Positions 54,627 through 63,884 of a stretch of 64,000 nt of DNA are shown one piece after another (positions within the stretch are counted from its first letter, which is position 1; every line of letters begins with the position of its first letter). Source of the DNA: Anaerolineaceae bacterium UBA4890 (GTDB taxonomy: Bacteria; Chloroflexota; Anaerolineae; Anaerolineales; Anaerolineaceae); assembly GCA_002399085.1 (NCBI GenBank), contig DHCY01000025.1, positions 18,952 through 82,951 of the forward strand. The letters are read 5' to 3'. The notes beneath the pieces were generated by a model. That model saw only the letters and a list, made by a program, of their open reading frames with translations, was not told where the DNA came from and did not search any database. The position numbers and the translations under genes are program-made.

Positions 54627-56195
54627 TCACCTCTCGCTTGTCGGCAGCCAGGGCATCTTCGGACCCTCGACCCCCAGGTGTTCTGCCAGCGCGGCGCGCA
54701 TCGCAGTGCGGTCATCCCAGTCATATTCGGTGGTGATGAAACACATTGACTGCTCATGACCCTTCCCAAGCGAAACCACCAAATCGCCGGGTTTTGCCAG
54801 GGCAATAGCTTTGCGTATGGCATCGCCGCGGTCGGGCACCCGCAAAAAATTCTCTCCTTCAACCCCGCCAGCTGATATGGCTGCCTCTGCCATATCCTGC
54901 AGAATGTCGTCCAGCGATTCCGTGCGGGGGTCTTCAGCAGTCAGGATGGTCATATTGGCTCGCATGATCGCCTCCTTCGGCATCATCTTGCGCTTCTCGC
55001 GGTCGCGCAGCCCCGCCGAACCGAACACGGCAATTACCCTGCCCTGTGTCAGTGTGCGGGCAGTGTCGAGTGACTCTGCCATGGCGAAAGGGGTGTGGGC
55101 AAAATCGACCATGGCGACAAAATCCTGCCCTAAATCAATGCGCTCCATCCTGCCGGGCACTGTTTTTTGGGTCGCCAGGGCAGCAATTGCCGTCTCCGCC
55201 GGCATGCCCATCCCGCTCACGCAGGTTGCCAACGCTGCCAAAATGTTGGACACATTGTAAATGCCAATCATCGGGCTCTTCACCTGGAAAACCTGCTCGC
55301 CAATATGACAATCAAAGCTGAGCTGGGTGGGCGTATTGACGATGTTCTCAGCCCACAAATCCGCCTCGTTCAGGCGCGAGTAGCTCACGTAGCCAGGGGG
55401 CGAGACCCGTTTCAGATAGCCGTACGACCGGTCGTCTTTGTTCAGAACTGCCAGCCGGGGGTTGCCAATATTTTTCCGTGAAGTAACCCACAAACTTTCA
55501 AACAGCAGCCCCTTGGCTTCAAGATAGTGCTGCCAGTCGCCGTGGTAGTCCAGGTGTTCGTGGGTCACGTTTGTGACGACAGCGATATCAAACTCGCTGG
55601 CAATCGCGCGCCCCTGTGCCAGTCCGTGCGAGGTGCTCTCAAGAATGCAATGCGTCATACCCGCGCGCACCATCTCTGCCAGGTATGCCTGGATTTCAGG
55701 CGAATCGGGCGTGGTCACATGGAAGCCCGTGTCGATTTCCTGGTCGCCTATCAGGGCGTTCACCGTCGAGATCATGCCGGCATTCACGCCGGCTTGTGTC
55801 AGGATGTGGTGAATCATACTGGCGGTGCTGGTTTTGCCGTCGGTGCCGGTCACGCCGATCATGCGCAGTTTGCGAGCCGGGAAGTTTTGGGTGGCGGCTG
55901 CCAGCCAGGCTAACGCCTTGCGCGGATCATCATCAATTTGCAGATAAGGCAAGCTCAGCCCCTTTGGGGCAGGGCGATTGCTGATAATCAAGGCTGCCCC
56001 GCGCTCGATGGCGGAGGGGATGTAATCGAATCCGTCAAAACTGGCTCCCTTGATCGCCAGAAACGCATCGCCCGGTTGGATATTGCGGGAATCACTGCTG
56101 ACTGCCCTGATTTTGACTTCCGGGATTTCGCCTGTGGTGATCACGGGTATTTTAGTTAGTAAGTTTGCTAATTTTTTAAGACGCGGTCTGCGCAT
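54627..56195 (-). CDS. murE: UDP-N-acetylmuramoyl-tripeptide synthetase
   Basis: 522 residues. ATP-binding motif GVTGTDGKTSTASM (about 115), the ESTSHGLAQGR motif (about 190) and FVAMVDFAHTPFAM (about 360) with the conserved DYAHTP-like element. Adds the third amino acid to UDP-MurNAc-dipeptide in the cytosol. The diamino-acid-selecting motif, DNPR in meso-Dap enzymes, here reads AEDPRTE, so the arginine is kept but the Asn is not; the residue added is uncertain (Dap, Lys or Orn). ATG has a perfect AGGAGGTAA. Follows a small membrane protein gene with only 3 bases between them. Confidence 0.92.
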   Translation of the reverse strand: MRRPRLKKLANLLTKIPVITTGEIPEVKIRAVSSDSRNIQPGDAFLAIKGASFDGFDYIPSAIERGAALIISNRPAPKGLSLPYLQIDDDPRKALAWLAAATQNFPARKLRMIGVTGTDGKTSTASMIHHILTQAGVNAGMISTVNALIGDQEIDTGFHVTTPDSPEIQAYLAEMVRAGMTHCILESTSHGLAQGRAIASEFDIAVVTNVTHEHLDYHGDWQHYLEAKGLLFESLWVTSRKNIGNPRLAVLNKDDRSYGYLKRVSPPGYVSYSRLNEADLWAENIVNTPTQLSFDCHIGEQVFQVKSPMIGIYNVSNILAALATCVSGMGMPAETAIAALATQKTVPGRMERIDLGQDFVAMVDFAHTPFAMAESLDTARTLTQGRVIAVFGSAGLRDREKRKMMPKEAIMRANMTILTAEDPRTESLDDILQDMAEAAISAGGVEGENFLRVPDRGDAIRKAIALAKPGDLVVSLGKGHEQSMCFITTEYDWDDRTAMRAALAEHLGVEGPKMPWLPTSER

Positions 56196-56198
56196 AGG

Positions 56199-56804
56199 TT
56201 ACCTCCTGGTTCCAGATGTTTTTTTGTTCAATAGCATAAAGATGAGAAAAAAGAGTATCGCCAGCCCCACCATCACCACACCGACAACGAACGAAGCCTT
56301 TGGGCTGAGCCCGTTGGATTGCCTGACCTGGAAGGCAAGCTCAAAGCTCGACTGGGGTGAGATGGCGTAAGCGCCGCTCAGGTCGCTGCCGCCAATCGCC
56401 AGCTTCACCACGCCCTCAACTTCATCCACAAGCACGGGTATGACTTTCCAGGACACGCTCTGGCGACCTTTCTCGATGGGGGTCAGGATCCGCTTTTGAG
56501 GGGTGATCACGCTGTTGCTGGCACCAAACTCAGCATCGAAGGTATAGCCGCTTGCCAGGTTCTGCTCCAGGGTGGCGTCGGGTTCAAAAGTGAGCGTTAC
56601 CCAGTTTTCCTGGCTGGTAAGAAGCTCTGTTGGGTAGCTCACCATCACTTTTAGTGTTCCGGTGGAACCATGAGCCCAATCGCTCAGGGTTTGCGCCTGC
56701 GTGGCGGTTTCGGTGGGGACTACGCGTTTCGCGATAAAGGCCACACCCATCAGGAGTAGCGCGATGGCAAAGATGAGCAGTGTGATTGGTCGTTTCGTTT
56801 TCAT
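56199..56804 (-). CDS. Two-helix membrane protein upstream of murE
   Basis: 201 residues. A membrane helix at 9-26 and another at about 171-192 flank a ~140-residue external beta-rich domain (LKVMVSYPTELLTSQENWVTLTFEP). The topology puts the domain outside. Its last codons supply the AGGAGG site of murE, so the two genes are co-transcribed. No family known to me. Confidence 0.72.
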   Translation of the reverse strand: MKTKRPITLLIFAIALLLMGVAFIAKRVVPTETATQAQTLSDWAHGSTGTLKVMVSYPTELLTSQENWVTLTFEPDATLEQNLASGYTFDAEFGASNSVITPQKRILTPIEKGRQSVSWKVIPVLVDEVEGVVKLAIGGSDLSGAYAISPQSSFELAFQVRQSNGLSPKASFVVGVVMVGLAILFFLIFMLLNKKTSGTRR

Positions 56805-56887
56805 AGCATCTCAGTGGTCAAGAGGTTGTTGTCTCCATTTTACCCTTGAACAGGGAACAGGGAACTGCGAGCAGGGAACAGGTGTAG

Positions 56888-56949
56888 GTCGGAATGAGAC
56901 TGCGATGTGACAATGGCAAATCGTATATTCTGCGCAGTCTCACTCCGAC
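56888..56949. repeat. Imperfect inverted repeat in a gene-free stretch
   Basis: GTCGGAATGAGACTGCG (56888-56904) and CGCAGTCTCACTCCGAC (56933-56949) are complementary except one G.T pair. The gap 56805-57210 also has short GAACAGGGAA-type repeats (56850-56880) and two TCCGAA-x-GTTGCGG segments, no gene. Confidence 0.6.
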
Positions 56950-57210
56950 ATTATTCGGTTGGCTTCCTTTTTTAATCCGAATGTTGCGGTAGATAATGGA
57001 ACAGACTATCCGTAAGCGAGGGGCTCTATTGCCCTGTAAGGGTGTCTCCTCCCGCTGACATTTGATAATCCGAAAGTTGCGGATGGAGCAAGCCTCATCC
57101 GTACGTGCCCTTTATTGGTCGAGGCAAGCATCTATGTCGCAACGCCACCATTTTTACAAACTACCACTATCAAAAACCTGGATAATGGTAAAATAAACCT
57201 TACGAATTTC

Positions 57211-57294
57211 GGGGCGGTGGCGGAATAGGCAGACGCAACGGACTTAAAATCCGTCGGTGGTGACACTGTGTGGGTTCGACCCCCACCCGCCCTA
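57211..57294 (+). tRNA. tRNA-Leu (anticodon TAA)
   Basis: Class II tRNA of 84 bases. A 7-bp acceptor (GGGGCGG/CCGCCCT), TG, D-stem GCG/CGC, anticodon stem ACGGA/TCCGT with loop CTTAAAA giving anticodon TAA, a long variable arm, and T-arm GTGGG-TTCGACC-CCCAC. CCA is not encoded. Reads UUA codons. Confidence 0.96.
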
Positions 57295-57295
57295 C

Positions 57296-57319
57296 AAGAA
57301 GCCTTTACAGGCTTCTTTT
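57296..57319 (+). terminator. Terminator after tRNA-Leu
   Basis: AAGAAGCC and GGCTTCTT form an 8-bp stem with a 6-nt loop, followed by T. It begins 2 bases after the tRNA. Confidence 0.8.
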
Positions 57320-57329
57320 GCATTAATTC

Positions 57330-57366
57330 AACAATGGTGGGTTCTGCCTTTGAACCCACCATTGTT
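57330..57366. repeat. Perfect 15-bp inverted repeat
   Basis: AACAATGGTGGGTTC and GAACCCACCATTGTT are exact complements with a 7-base loop. It sits between the tRNA terminator and the XRE gene and could act as a second terminator or be a mobile-repeat remnant. Confidence 0.7.
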
Positions 57367-57399
57367 TGTTATTGCATTGAAACACAGAAACCGACAGAT

Positions 57400-58218
57400 C
57401 TAAATCTCATCCTCATCGATGAAGGACATCAATTGTCTCAAAATCTTCAATTTTCCGGATTTCATCAGATCCCGGGCGATGTCGGTCAGCACTTTTTTGT
57501 CGATGAACGGCGCCAGACCCACCAGGTAGCGTTCCTTTTGTTCGGTGTTCATCAGGCGGGCAATCTTCCCGAGGGTTTTTTCACTCATAAAGGGTGCCAA
57601 AGCGTTCAGGTAATGTGAATCCTTTTCTGAGTTGAAGATCCGTTCGGCAAAACTACTCAGATCACCTTCATCCAAAAAGGGCGCGAGCGCTATCAATTTG
57701 TCAAAGCTGCCGGTCATTCCGTGCTGACGGTCGATCATACTTGCCAACTGAGAGCTTTCCAAAAAGGGTGCCAGGGGGATGAGTTGGCTTAGATCTTTAA
57801 TCCTCGTCTTATCGATCATTTGCGCCAGGCGTTTCGAATTCAGATGAGGCGCCAGGGCAATCAGTGTTTCCAGCTGATATTCCTGATCAGATGCTTTTTC
57901 CACTGCTTCTTCCACCTGTGAAGGCTTCATCAGCTCCACCACTTCCGCCACCTCTTCCAGATTGATATCATCAGACTGATCGATGATTTTGCTCACGATT
58001 GTGGTCTCTTTCTCAGAGCCCAACAACTCCTCCACGTTCACGCCCAGAATCTGGGAAAGTTCTATCAGCTTGGAAATATCGGGCATGGTGTTGCCCCGTT
58101 CCCAATTGCTCACAGCCTGATAACTGACAAACATCTGATCCGCCAATTCCATCTGGGTCATGTCTTTGGCTTTGCGTAGTTGGGCGATCTTTTTACCAAT
58201 AATTTTTGTGTCGAACAT
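57400..58218 (-). CDS. XRE-family regulator with helical repeats
   Basis: 272 residues. The first ~65 residues are a Cro/C1-type HTH (IAQLRKAKDMTQMELADQMFVSYQAVSNWERGNTMPD). The rest has five imperfect helical units around the phrase LAPFL (LAPHLNSKRL, LAPFLESSQL, LAPFLDEGDL, LAPFMSEKTL, LAPFIDKKVL), each ~28-32 residues, forming a solenoid that is likely for protein binding. ATG has AAGAGGTAA. Target genes are unknown. Confidence 0.85.
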   Translation of the reverse strand: MFDTKIIGKKIAQLRKAKDMTQMELADQMFVSYQAVSNWERGNTMPDISKLIELSQILGVNVEELLGSEKETTIVSKIIDQSDDINLEEVAEVVELMKPSQVEEAVEKASDQEYQLETLIALAPHLNSKRLAQMIDKTRIKDLSQLIPLAPFLESSQLASMIDRQHGMTGSFDKLIALAPFLDEGDLSSFAERIFNSEKDSHYLNALAPFMSEKTLGKIARLMNTEQKERYLVGLAPFIDKKVLTDIARDLMKSGKLKILRQLMSFIDEDEI

Positions 58219-58312
58219 AGTTACCTCTTCTTCTCTAAGTATATTGTAGTAGAGCCTGGGGAACAATTTCTTCTTGTACTTCCTTCAGCTCTACTAATTG
58301 ATTATTTTTGTC

Positions 58313-58528
58313 TCATCTGTTCAATTGGGCGAAAGGACTATTCACAAGATTGCTGTGGACCTTATAAAAGTCTTCGCTCTTTGCAATGCCGATTCTTCCT
58401 TCCAAATCGGTGATCTTTTTAGTCTGAAGGGTATTGGCTTTTAACCCATTGCTCACTTTTGTCGTATCTGGCGAGTAGCGTTTCCCAAAAAGAAAAGAAA
58501 ATAAATTGATTTTGTTGGTTACTAACAT
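58313..58528 (-). CDS. Small hypothetical protein
   Basis: 71 residues, supported by an excellent AAGGAG site 7 bases before the ATG. The composition is basic with a short hydrophobic N-terminal part (LVTNKINLFSFLFG). It lies upstream of the XRE gene in the same direction. No family recognised. Confidence 0.45.
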   Translation of the reverse strand: MLVTNKINLFSFLFGKRYSPDTTKVSNGLKANTLQTKKITDLEGRIGIAKSEDFYKVHSNLVNSPFAQLNR

Positions 58529-58569
58529 TTCAAGCTCCTTTTTTGATCTACCCAAAGTCTACAACCAGG

Positions 58570-59945
58570 ATGGCAAAATTCCTATCAAGCAGCGCTTGAA
58601 TTAGCCCGTTTCAAGCGTTAATTGAGTTGGATTTTTTAATTTGCCCACTTAACAATCGGCGTAGGTCAGGTTGTGATGTTCAACCTGACGTCACGAGCAT
58701 TTACCTACAAAAAACGGCACAAAGCGCCACCGTAGGGGGCTGTTCAGCGCTCTTGTCGCTGGTTTGCGAACCTGACCTGTTAAGGGTCGACCCCAGCAAA
58801 GCCCAAAAAAACAAGGTGCAGGGAACTCGTATGTAGGGCGTCAGAGAAAAAGCAGATTGCCACGCTTCGCTCGCAATGACTGATTAACCCCCGCTTTCAC
58901 GCCGTCTCGATCGATGCTGGGATCGCAGCAAGAGCACCAGTCTCTTATTCAAAAGAAAAAAGGTCAAAGGCAGATTGCCACAGTCGCTACGCTCGCGCGT
59001 AATGACAAGTCTTTTTACCCCCTCCAGCCCTCTCTTTGGCGCAGGGAGGGGGATTGAGGGGGTGGGTTATTTATCGCTCGTTATGATGGATTAAGAAAAA
59101 GGCAGAAAAATATGGTGCGGAGCACCACCGTAGGCCGGCCTGTCCAGCGCTCATTTCGCTGGTTTTCGGTGTTGAACCCGGCAAAGCGTTGGCATACGGA
59201 AAACTTGGGTTCATGACAAGGCTCATTTGGAATAGGCAGGCCAATTCCCTGCAAGAATAGGTGATAGCTGATAGGAAAAAGCTTTCACAGAGGATCATTT
59301 CAACCCTCACCCCCGTTTCGCTTCGCTCAAGGACCCTCTCTAAAGAGAGGGCTTAAAAGAAAATAGAACCCTTAAACAGGGCAGGCAGGCGGCTTGTAGG
59401 GTCGATGGCCAGCCTCGACCAGTGATGCGGAGCACCACCGTAGGGCGAGCTTGGAGGTGCTGGGAATTTCATCCGACGATGGCGTGGTGCACCTCCAATC
59501 CGCCGTTACGAACGCAATTATTGGTGGATTGGAAACACACTCAAAGTTTTTACTGGTGCGTCCGTTGGCGGATTGAGGGCAAGTTGGGCTCGCCCGGCAC
59601 AATGTTGAAAGTGCCCTCGATCCTGCCCTACGGTGTAAACACCTTCCCATAACAGAACAAATGTGCTATACTTTGCACGCATAAATTCAAACATCTGGTC
59701 CGCACCTTAATAATCGATATCCATTTGCAGTCAATTCGCGTTCTTGTACTATCAAAAAACAGTGCAAATGGTGCAAACCCTTACACAGGGCGGGTCGTGC
59801 AAGTAGCACTTTAACAACCAGCAAGTTTTTACGGTGGATAAGCGTTTTGGTGCTATCAAAAAATGGTGTAAATAGTGTAACCCTTACACAGGGCAGGAAG
59901 TGTAAAGAGAGCTGAGCCCTCCCTCGAGGGAGGGTCCGTGAAACG
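58570..59945. repeat. Gene-free spacer full of degenerate dispersed repeats
   Basis: About 1.4 kb with no convincing gene. Repeats seen: GCAGATTGCCAC...CGC(A/G)TAATGAC-like units at 58852-58880 and 58970-59006; TGCGGAGCACCACCGTAGG at 59116-59134 and 59426-59444, with a weaker AAAGCGCCACCGTAGG at 58721-58736; and a pair of long repeats at 59749-59802 and 59853-59905. Small ORFs here are built from repeat sequence. Confidence 0.75.
59749..59905. repeat. Pair of ~54-bp direct repeats
   Basis: CTATCAAAAAA, then GTG(C/T)AAAT(G/A)GTG(C/T)AA, then CCCTTACACAGGGC, occur at 59749-59802 and 59853-59905 with several differences. Each contains the small palindrome CCCT...AGGG. Only two copies, spaced about 50 bases apart. 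Confidence 0.7.
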
Positions 59946-59961
59946 GGGGAGAGTGTCTTTG

Positions 59962-60324
59962 CTATTTTGCTAATTCTTCCAGTCGCTCCTTGACCACAGT
60001 ATCGATGGTAGCGCAAACATCATTAATATTGTTCCTGACATCCGAATTTAAGAATCGCATCACACATATGCCGTTTTTCTGCAACCATTGTGTTCTTTCA
60101 TCGTCCCGGAATAAGGCAGAGTCCTCGTAGTGTTGACCGCCATCGAGTTCAATAGCAAGTTTGGCAGAAGAACAATAAAAATCGACGATGTATTTCCCAA
60201 TCACCTTTTGCCTTCGAAACTTTGATGGATAAGTGGATAGATAGTCATACCAAAGGCGGTTTTCTTCCCTCGTGGCTTCACGCCGAAGTTTTTGAGCCAA
60301 GGGGGTTAGTTTGTTCCTGGTCAC
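59962..60324 (-). CDS. DUF559 nuclease-like protein
   Basis: About 120 residues with the DUF559 pattern of very-short-patch-repair-like endonucleases: LRREATREENRLWYDYL, FRRQKVIGKYIVDFYCSSAKLAIELDGGQHYED, and GICVMRFLNSDV. The D-x-x-x-ELDG acidic residues are those expected at the nuclease site. GTG 60324 is chosen since upstream sequence is repeat-like; the start is not firm. Substrate and role unknown; such genes are often solitary. Confidence 0.85.
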   Translation of the reverse strand: MTRNKLTPLAQKLRREATREENRLWYDYLSTYPSKFRRQKVIGKYIVDFYCSSAKLAIELDGGQHYEDSALFRDDERTQWLQKNGICVMRFLNSDVRNNINDVCATIDTVVKERLEELAK

Positions 60325-60553
60325 AGGAATATTATAGAACGAAAATAATAAAATGACCCTCTTCAGTCTCCCATCCGTTTCACGGCGGGGTCCAGCTTCC
60401 CCCTGGGGGAAGCCCAAAACATAGCCCTCCCTTGGCGCTCAGAGTAATGGGAGTATTGTTGGAAGTACAGATTAAATGTCCTTTACAATTCACATGTCCA
60501 AATTTCCTTATACTATCCCTCTGAAGCGTTTATAATACATAGGGTTAAGAATT

Positions 60554-61915
60554 ATGAGTAAACATGCCTCTTCGTTTTTGCTTGTCACACTGCTATTGGC
60601 ATTGCTGCTTTCTGCCTGTACGCCGACCAGCCAGTCAGGCGACCCCACGGCAACGCCGATGCCTTTTTTCCCTGCTACCGTTGAAGTGACGCAAAACCCA
60701 CTTTTGCCCATCAACCCCACCCCAACCCCCAACCTGGTCAACCCCAACCCGGTGCGCATCACCGAATTGGAATACTTGCAGGAAGAGACGCAGGTGTTGG
60801 TGATGGCAAAGTTGTTTAACACGCTGGCTGACGCCATTCTGCGCGATGTGCAGCTGGAAGTACTTGCCCTGGACGCCGCAGGCAACCGCCTTGCCCAGCA
60901 GCGAACCTCTTTCCGCTACCTCTTCCCCAACGAAACCACCGGCCTGGTGCAGGAATTTGAAATTAACTCTGGGTTGGTGATCACGGGAGTTGAAGTGCGC
61001 GTAGTAGATGGCTTGATCGACCGCATGCTCAAATATGAGCAGCCGCTCACCATCGAGAACACCACTGCGTTTCGAATTGGCAACGATTACACCGTCACTG
61101 GTTGGCTGAGCAATGCCGACGCCTATACCTACACCCAGGTGTTGCTCAACGCGGTTGCCTATAACGCTTCTGGTCAGATCGTGGGTGGCGGGCAGGCGAA
61201 TTTCGACTTTGTCCCCGAAACAGATCAGATCGGTTTTAGCATCCAGGTGAACAGCCGGCGGGGTGAAGAGGTCGATCACGTCGATGTGAGTCCATGGATC
61301 ACCAGTTATTCAGCCTCTCTGGAAGGCGGCAACTGGTGGAACTCAGTTAGCACCGATGAATGGAATTTTGCCATCGATCAATTCAATCAAATCACCGGCG
61401 GAGCCATATTGACGAACAAGACCGACCAGGTGCTGACGGAAACCTTCCTTATTTTGACCGTTTCTGACGAGAATAACCGCGTTTGCTTTGCCGAAAATGT
61501 CTACTATGACGTGCTCTGGGCTGAAGAGAGCGCGATCTACGCCGTAGAAACACGCAGGCTGCCGGAATCCTGCCGGGGGAAGTCTGTTGACCTGGTGGTT
61601 GTGCCGGGCGAATTCGGACAATTTCCGGTGAATTTTAACCCGCTGCTGGCGTCACAAGGCGCTTTCAGAGATGAGAGCTCGGTGCTCGTCAGTGTGGTCA
61701 ACAACCTCAACGCCTCCGTCAGTCACGCGCGGGTTTATGTGGTCCTGCGTGATGGTGCTGACCGAATTGTGGGGGGCGGTTTTGGAACAACTGAACTGAT
61801 TCGCGCTGGCAGTTCCATCAGCGTTATTGTGCCGGTTGCTTACCTGGGAATCCAGGAAGAATTGACCATTCACGCTTTCGCGACGCTGCCAGCCGATGTT
61901 GAATTTGGACAATGA
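60554..61915 (+). CDS. Lipoprotein with repeated FxLYD-type domains
   Basis: 453 residues. Signal with lipobox LLSAC (Cys near 22), then a P/T-rich linker, then ~400 residues of repeated beta-sandwich units (EYLQEETQVLVMAKLFNTLADAILRDVQLEVLALD; LSNADAYTYTQVLLNAVAYNASGQIVGG; HARVYVVLRDGADRIVGGG), the FxLYD-like pattern of stress-related lipoproteins. Anchored outside the membrane. It is followed 12 bases later by fhs, but a metabolic link is not evident. Confidence 0.8.
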   Translation: MSKHASSFLLVTLLLALLLSACTPTSQSGDPTATPMPFFPATVEVTQNPLLPINPTPTPNLVNPNPVRITELEYLQEETQVLVMAKLFNTLADAILRDVQLEVLALDAAGNRLAQQRTSFRYLFPNETTGLVQEFEINSGLVITGVEVRVVDGLIDRMLKYEQPLTIENTTAFRIGNDYTVTGWLSNADAYTYTQVLLNAVAYNASGQIVGGGQANFDFVPETDQIGFSIQVNSRRGEEVDHVDVSPWITSYSASLEGGNWWNSVSTDEWNFAIDQFNQITGGAILTNKTDQVLTETFLILTVSDENNRVCFAENVYYDVLWAEESAIYAVETRRLPESCRGKSVDLVVVPGEFGQFPVNFNPLLASQGAFRDESSVLVSVVNNLNASVSHARVYVVLRDGADRIVGGGFGTTELIRAGSSISVIVPVAYLGIQEELTIHAFATLPADVEFGQ

Positions 61916-61927
61916 AAAGGAAATTAG

Positions 61928-63853
61928 ATGTCAATCAAACTCACCCCCGGTTTACGCAGGTTTATCCCCACCCCAATTGAACTGAAAAGCCCGGTTCCCG
62001 CCGATATCGATATCGCCCAGGCTGCCAACCTGAAGCCAATCAGCCAGGTGGCGGAAGAAATGGGATTGTTGCCAGGTGAACTGGAGCTTTATGGCGATTA
62101 CAAGGCAAAAATCAAACTTGAGGTCCTAGAGCGCCTGAAAGACGCCCCTGACGGGAAGTACATTGACGTAACCGCCATCACCCCCACCCCTTTGGGCGAG
62201 GGCAAGACCACCACTACGGTTGGGCTCAGCCAGGCAATGGGCGCGCACCTTGGTCGCAGTGTGATCACCTGCATCCGCCAGCCATCACAAGGACCGACCT
62301 TTGGCATCAAGGGCGGGGCTGCCGGCGGGGGGTATTCCCAAGTCATCCCGATGGAAGACTTCAACCTGCACCTGACCGGTGATATCCATGCCATTACTGC
62401 TGCCAACAACCTGCTGGCTGCCGCGATCGACACACGCATGTTCCACGAATCCAGCCAGAGTGACACAGCTTTGTTCAACCGCCTTTGCCCCAAAGATAAA
62501 AAAGGAAAACGCCACTTTGCTCGCGGCATGATGGGCAGGCTGGCAAAACTGGGCATCACTGAGACGGACCCTGACCTGCTCACCGATGAGCAAAAATCAA
62601 GGTTTGCCCGTCTGGATATTGACCCCGAGACCGTTACCTGGCGGCGCTGCGTGGACGTGAACGACCGCATGCTGCGCGGCATCACCGTCGGGCAGGGTCC
62701 CCAGGAGAAGGGCTTTGAACTGCACAGCAACTATTACATCAGCGTTGCTTCTGAACTGATGGCAATTTTGGCACTGGCTACCAGCCTGGAAGACATGCGC
62801 GAACGCATTGCCAAAATCGTGATCGGGCAGAGCCGGGCGGGTGAGCCGGTTACGGCAGACGATCTGGGTGTTGCTGGTGCCTTGACGGTTTTGATGAAAG
62901 ATACGATTAAGCCCAACCTGATGCAGACGCTGGAAGGCACACCGGTGCTGGTGCATGCCGGTCCGTTTGCCAATATCGCTCATGGGAACAGCTCGATCAT
63001 GGCAGATAAAATCGCCCTGAAACTGGCAGATTATGTGATCACAGAGAGCGGCTTTGGTGCCGATATGGGCATGGAAAAGTTTTTTGATATCAAATGCCGC
63101 TATTCAGGTAATGTGCCTGATGTTGTGGTTTTAGTCGTTACGGTCAGAGCGCTCAAGATGCACGGAGGCGGTCCAAAAGTGACGGCTGGGGCTCCATTGG
63201 CAGCGGAATATATCAACGAAAACCTGGACCTGGTAGAAAAAGGTGCCGGCAACATGCTGGCGCATGCCAGTATTGCCCAAAAATTTGGCATCCCGGTGGT
63301 GGTGGCGGTCAATCGTTTCCCGACCGATTCGGATGCGGAGCTGGAACTGGTGCGAAAAATCGCTCTGGAACATCCCGCAATTGAAGACGCTGTGGTGGCG
63401 GATCATTTTAGCCAGGGCGGTGCCGGCGCGGTGGAGTTGGCAGAGGCAGTGGTGAAAGCAGCTGAAATGCCGTCTAACTTCAAGTTCCTTTACCCCTTGG
63501 AGATGTCGTTGAAGGACAAGATCGAGACCATCGCCTGTGAAGTGTATGGTGCCGATGGGGTGGACTATAGCACGCTTGCTGAACAGAGGTTGGCGAGATA
63601 TGAACAACTTGGTTATGGCAATTTGCCTATCTGCATGGCGAAAACGCACCTTTCTCTCAGCCACGACCCGGAACTCAAGGGCGTGCCAACCGGGTTCCGC
63701 ATCCCGATCCGGGATGTGAGCGCGTCGGTGGGGGCGGGGTTTGTTTACCCAATTTTGGGCGAGATGAGCACCATGCCTGGGCTGCCCACCCGCCCGGCTT
63801 ATTATGATATCGATATCGATTTCGAGACGGGCAAGATTTTAGGGTTGAGTTAG
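61928..63853 (+). CDS. fhs: Formate-tetrahydrofolate ligase
   Basis: 641 residues, cytosolic. Makes 10-formyl-THF from formate, THF and ATP. Motifs: P-loop PLGEGKTTT (about 85), [15 protein letters not shown] (about 130) and [19 protein letters not shown]. The segment [18 protein letters not shown], then [17 protein letters not shown], and [16 protein letters not shown] resemble the synthetase domain of eukaryotic MTHFD1 more than the shorter ~555-residue bacterial form, which lacks this insert. AAGGAA before ATG. One-carbon metabolism or Wood-Ljungdahl pathway. Confidence 0.95.
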   Translation: MSIKLTPGLRRFIPTPIELKSPVPADIDIAQAANLKPISQVAEEMGLLPGELELYGDYKAKIKLEVLERLKDAPDGKYIDVTAITPTPLGEGKTTTTVGLSQAMGAHLGRSVITCIRQPSQGPTFGIKGGAAGGGYSQVIPMEDFNLHLTGDIHAITAANNLLAAAIDTRMFHESSQSDTALFNRLCPKDKKGKRHFARGMMGRLAKLGITETDPDLLTDEQKSRFARLDIDPETVTWRRCVDVNDRMLRGITVGQGPQEKGFELHSNYYISVASELMAILALATSLEDMRERIAKIVIGQSRAGEPVTADDLGVAGALTVLMKDTIKPNLMQTLEGTPVLVHAGPFANIAHGNSSIMADKIALKLADYVITESGFGADMGMEKFFDIKCRYSGNVPDVVVLVVTVRALKMHGGGPKVTAGAPLAAEYINENLDLVEKGAGNMLAHASIAQKFGIPVVVAVNRFPTDSDAELELVRKIALEHPAIEDAVVADHFSQGGAGAVELAEAVVKAAEMPSNFKFLYPLEMSLKDKIETIACEVYGADGVDYSTLAEQRLARYEQLGYGNLPICMAKTHLSLSHDPELKGVPTGFRIPIRDVSASVGAGFVYPILGEMSTMPGLPTRPAYYDIDIDFETGKILGLS

Positions 63854-63869
63854 CAAAATATTGTTGGGG

Positions 63870-63884
63870 AAGGTCTCCTGACCG
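63870..63884. repeat. Reverse copy of the 6.1-kb repeat arm
   Basis: AAGGTCTCCTGACCG is the exact complement of 6124-6138. The remaining 3' sequence to 64000 is gene-free and contains further GACCG/GCTCGG-type fragments, so it is a dispersed repeat region. Confidence 0.6.

Noticed and set aside
53936..54862. 308-codon minus-strand ORF across the repeats before murE
   Set aside because: It crosses palindromic repeats and the membrane-protein gene and overlaps murE in another frame.
58627..58836. 69-codon plus-strand ORF in the repeat spacer
   Set aside because: Built from repeat sequence with no ribosome site.
59749..59905. Possible CRISPR array
   Set aside because: Only two diverged copies, no uniform spacers, no cas genes; ordinary direct repeats.
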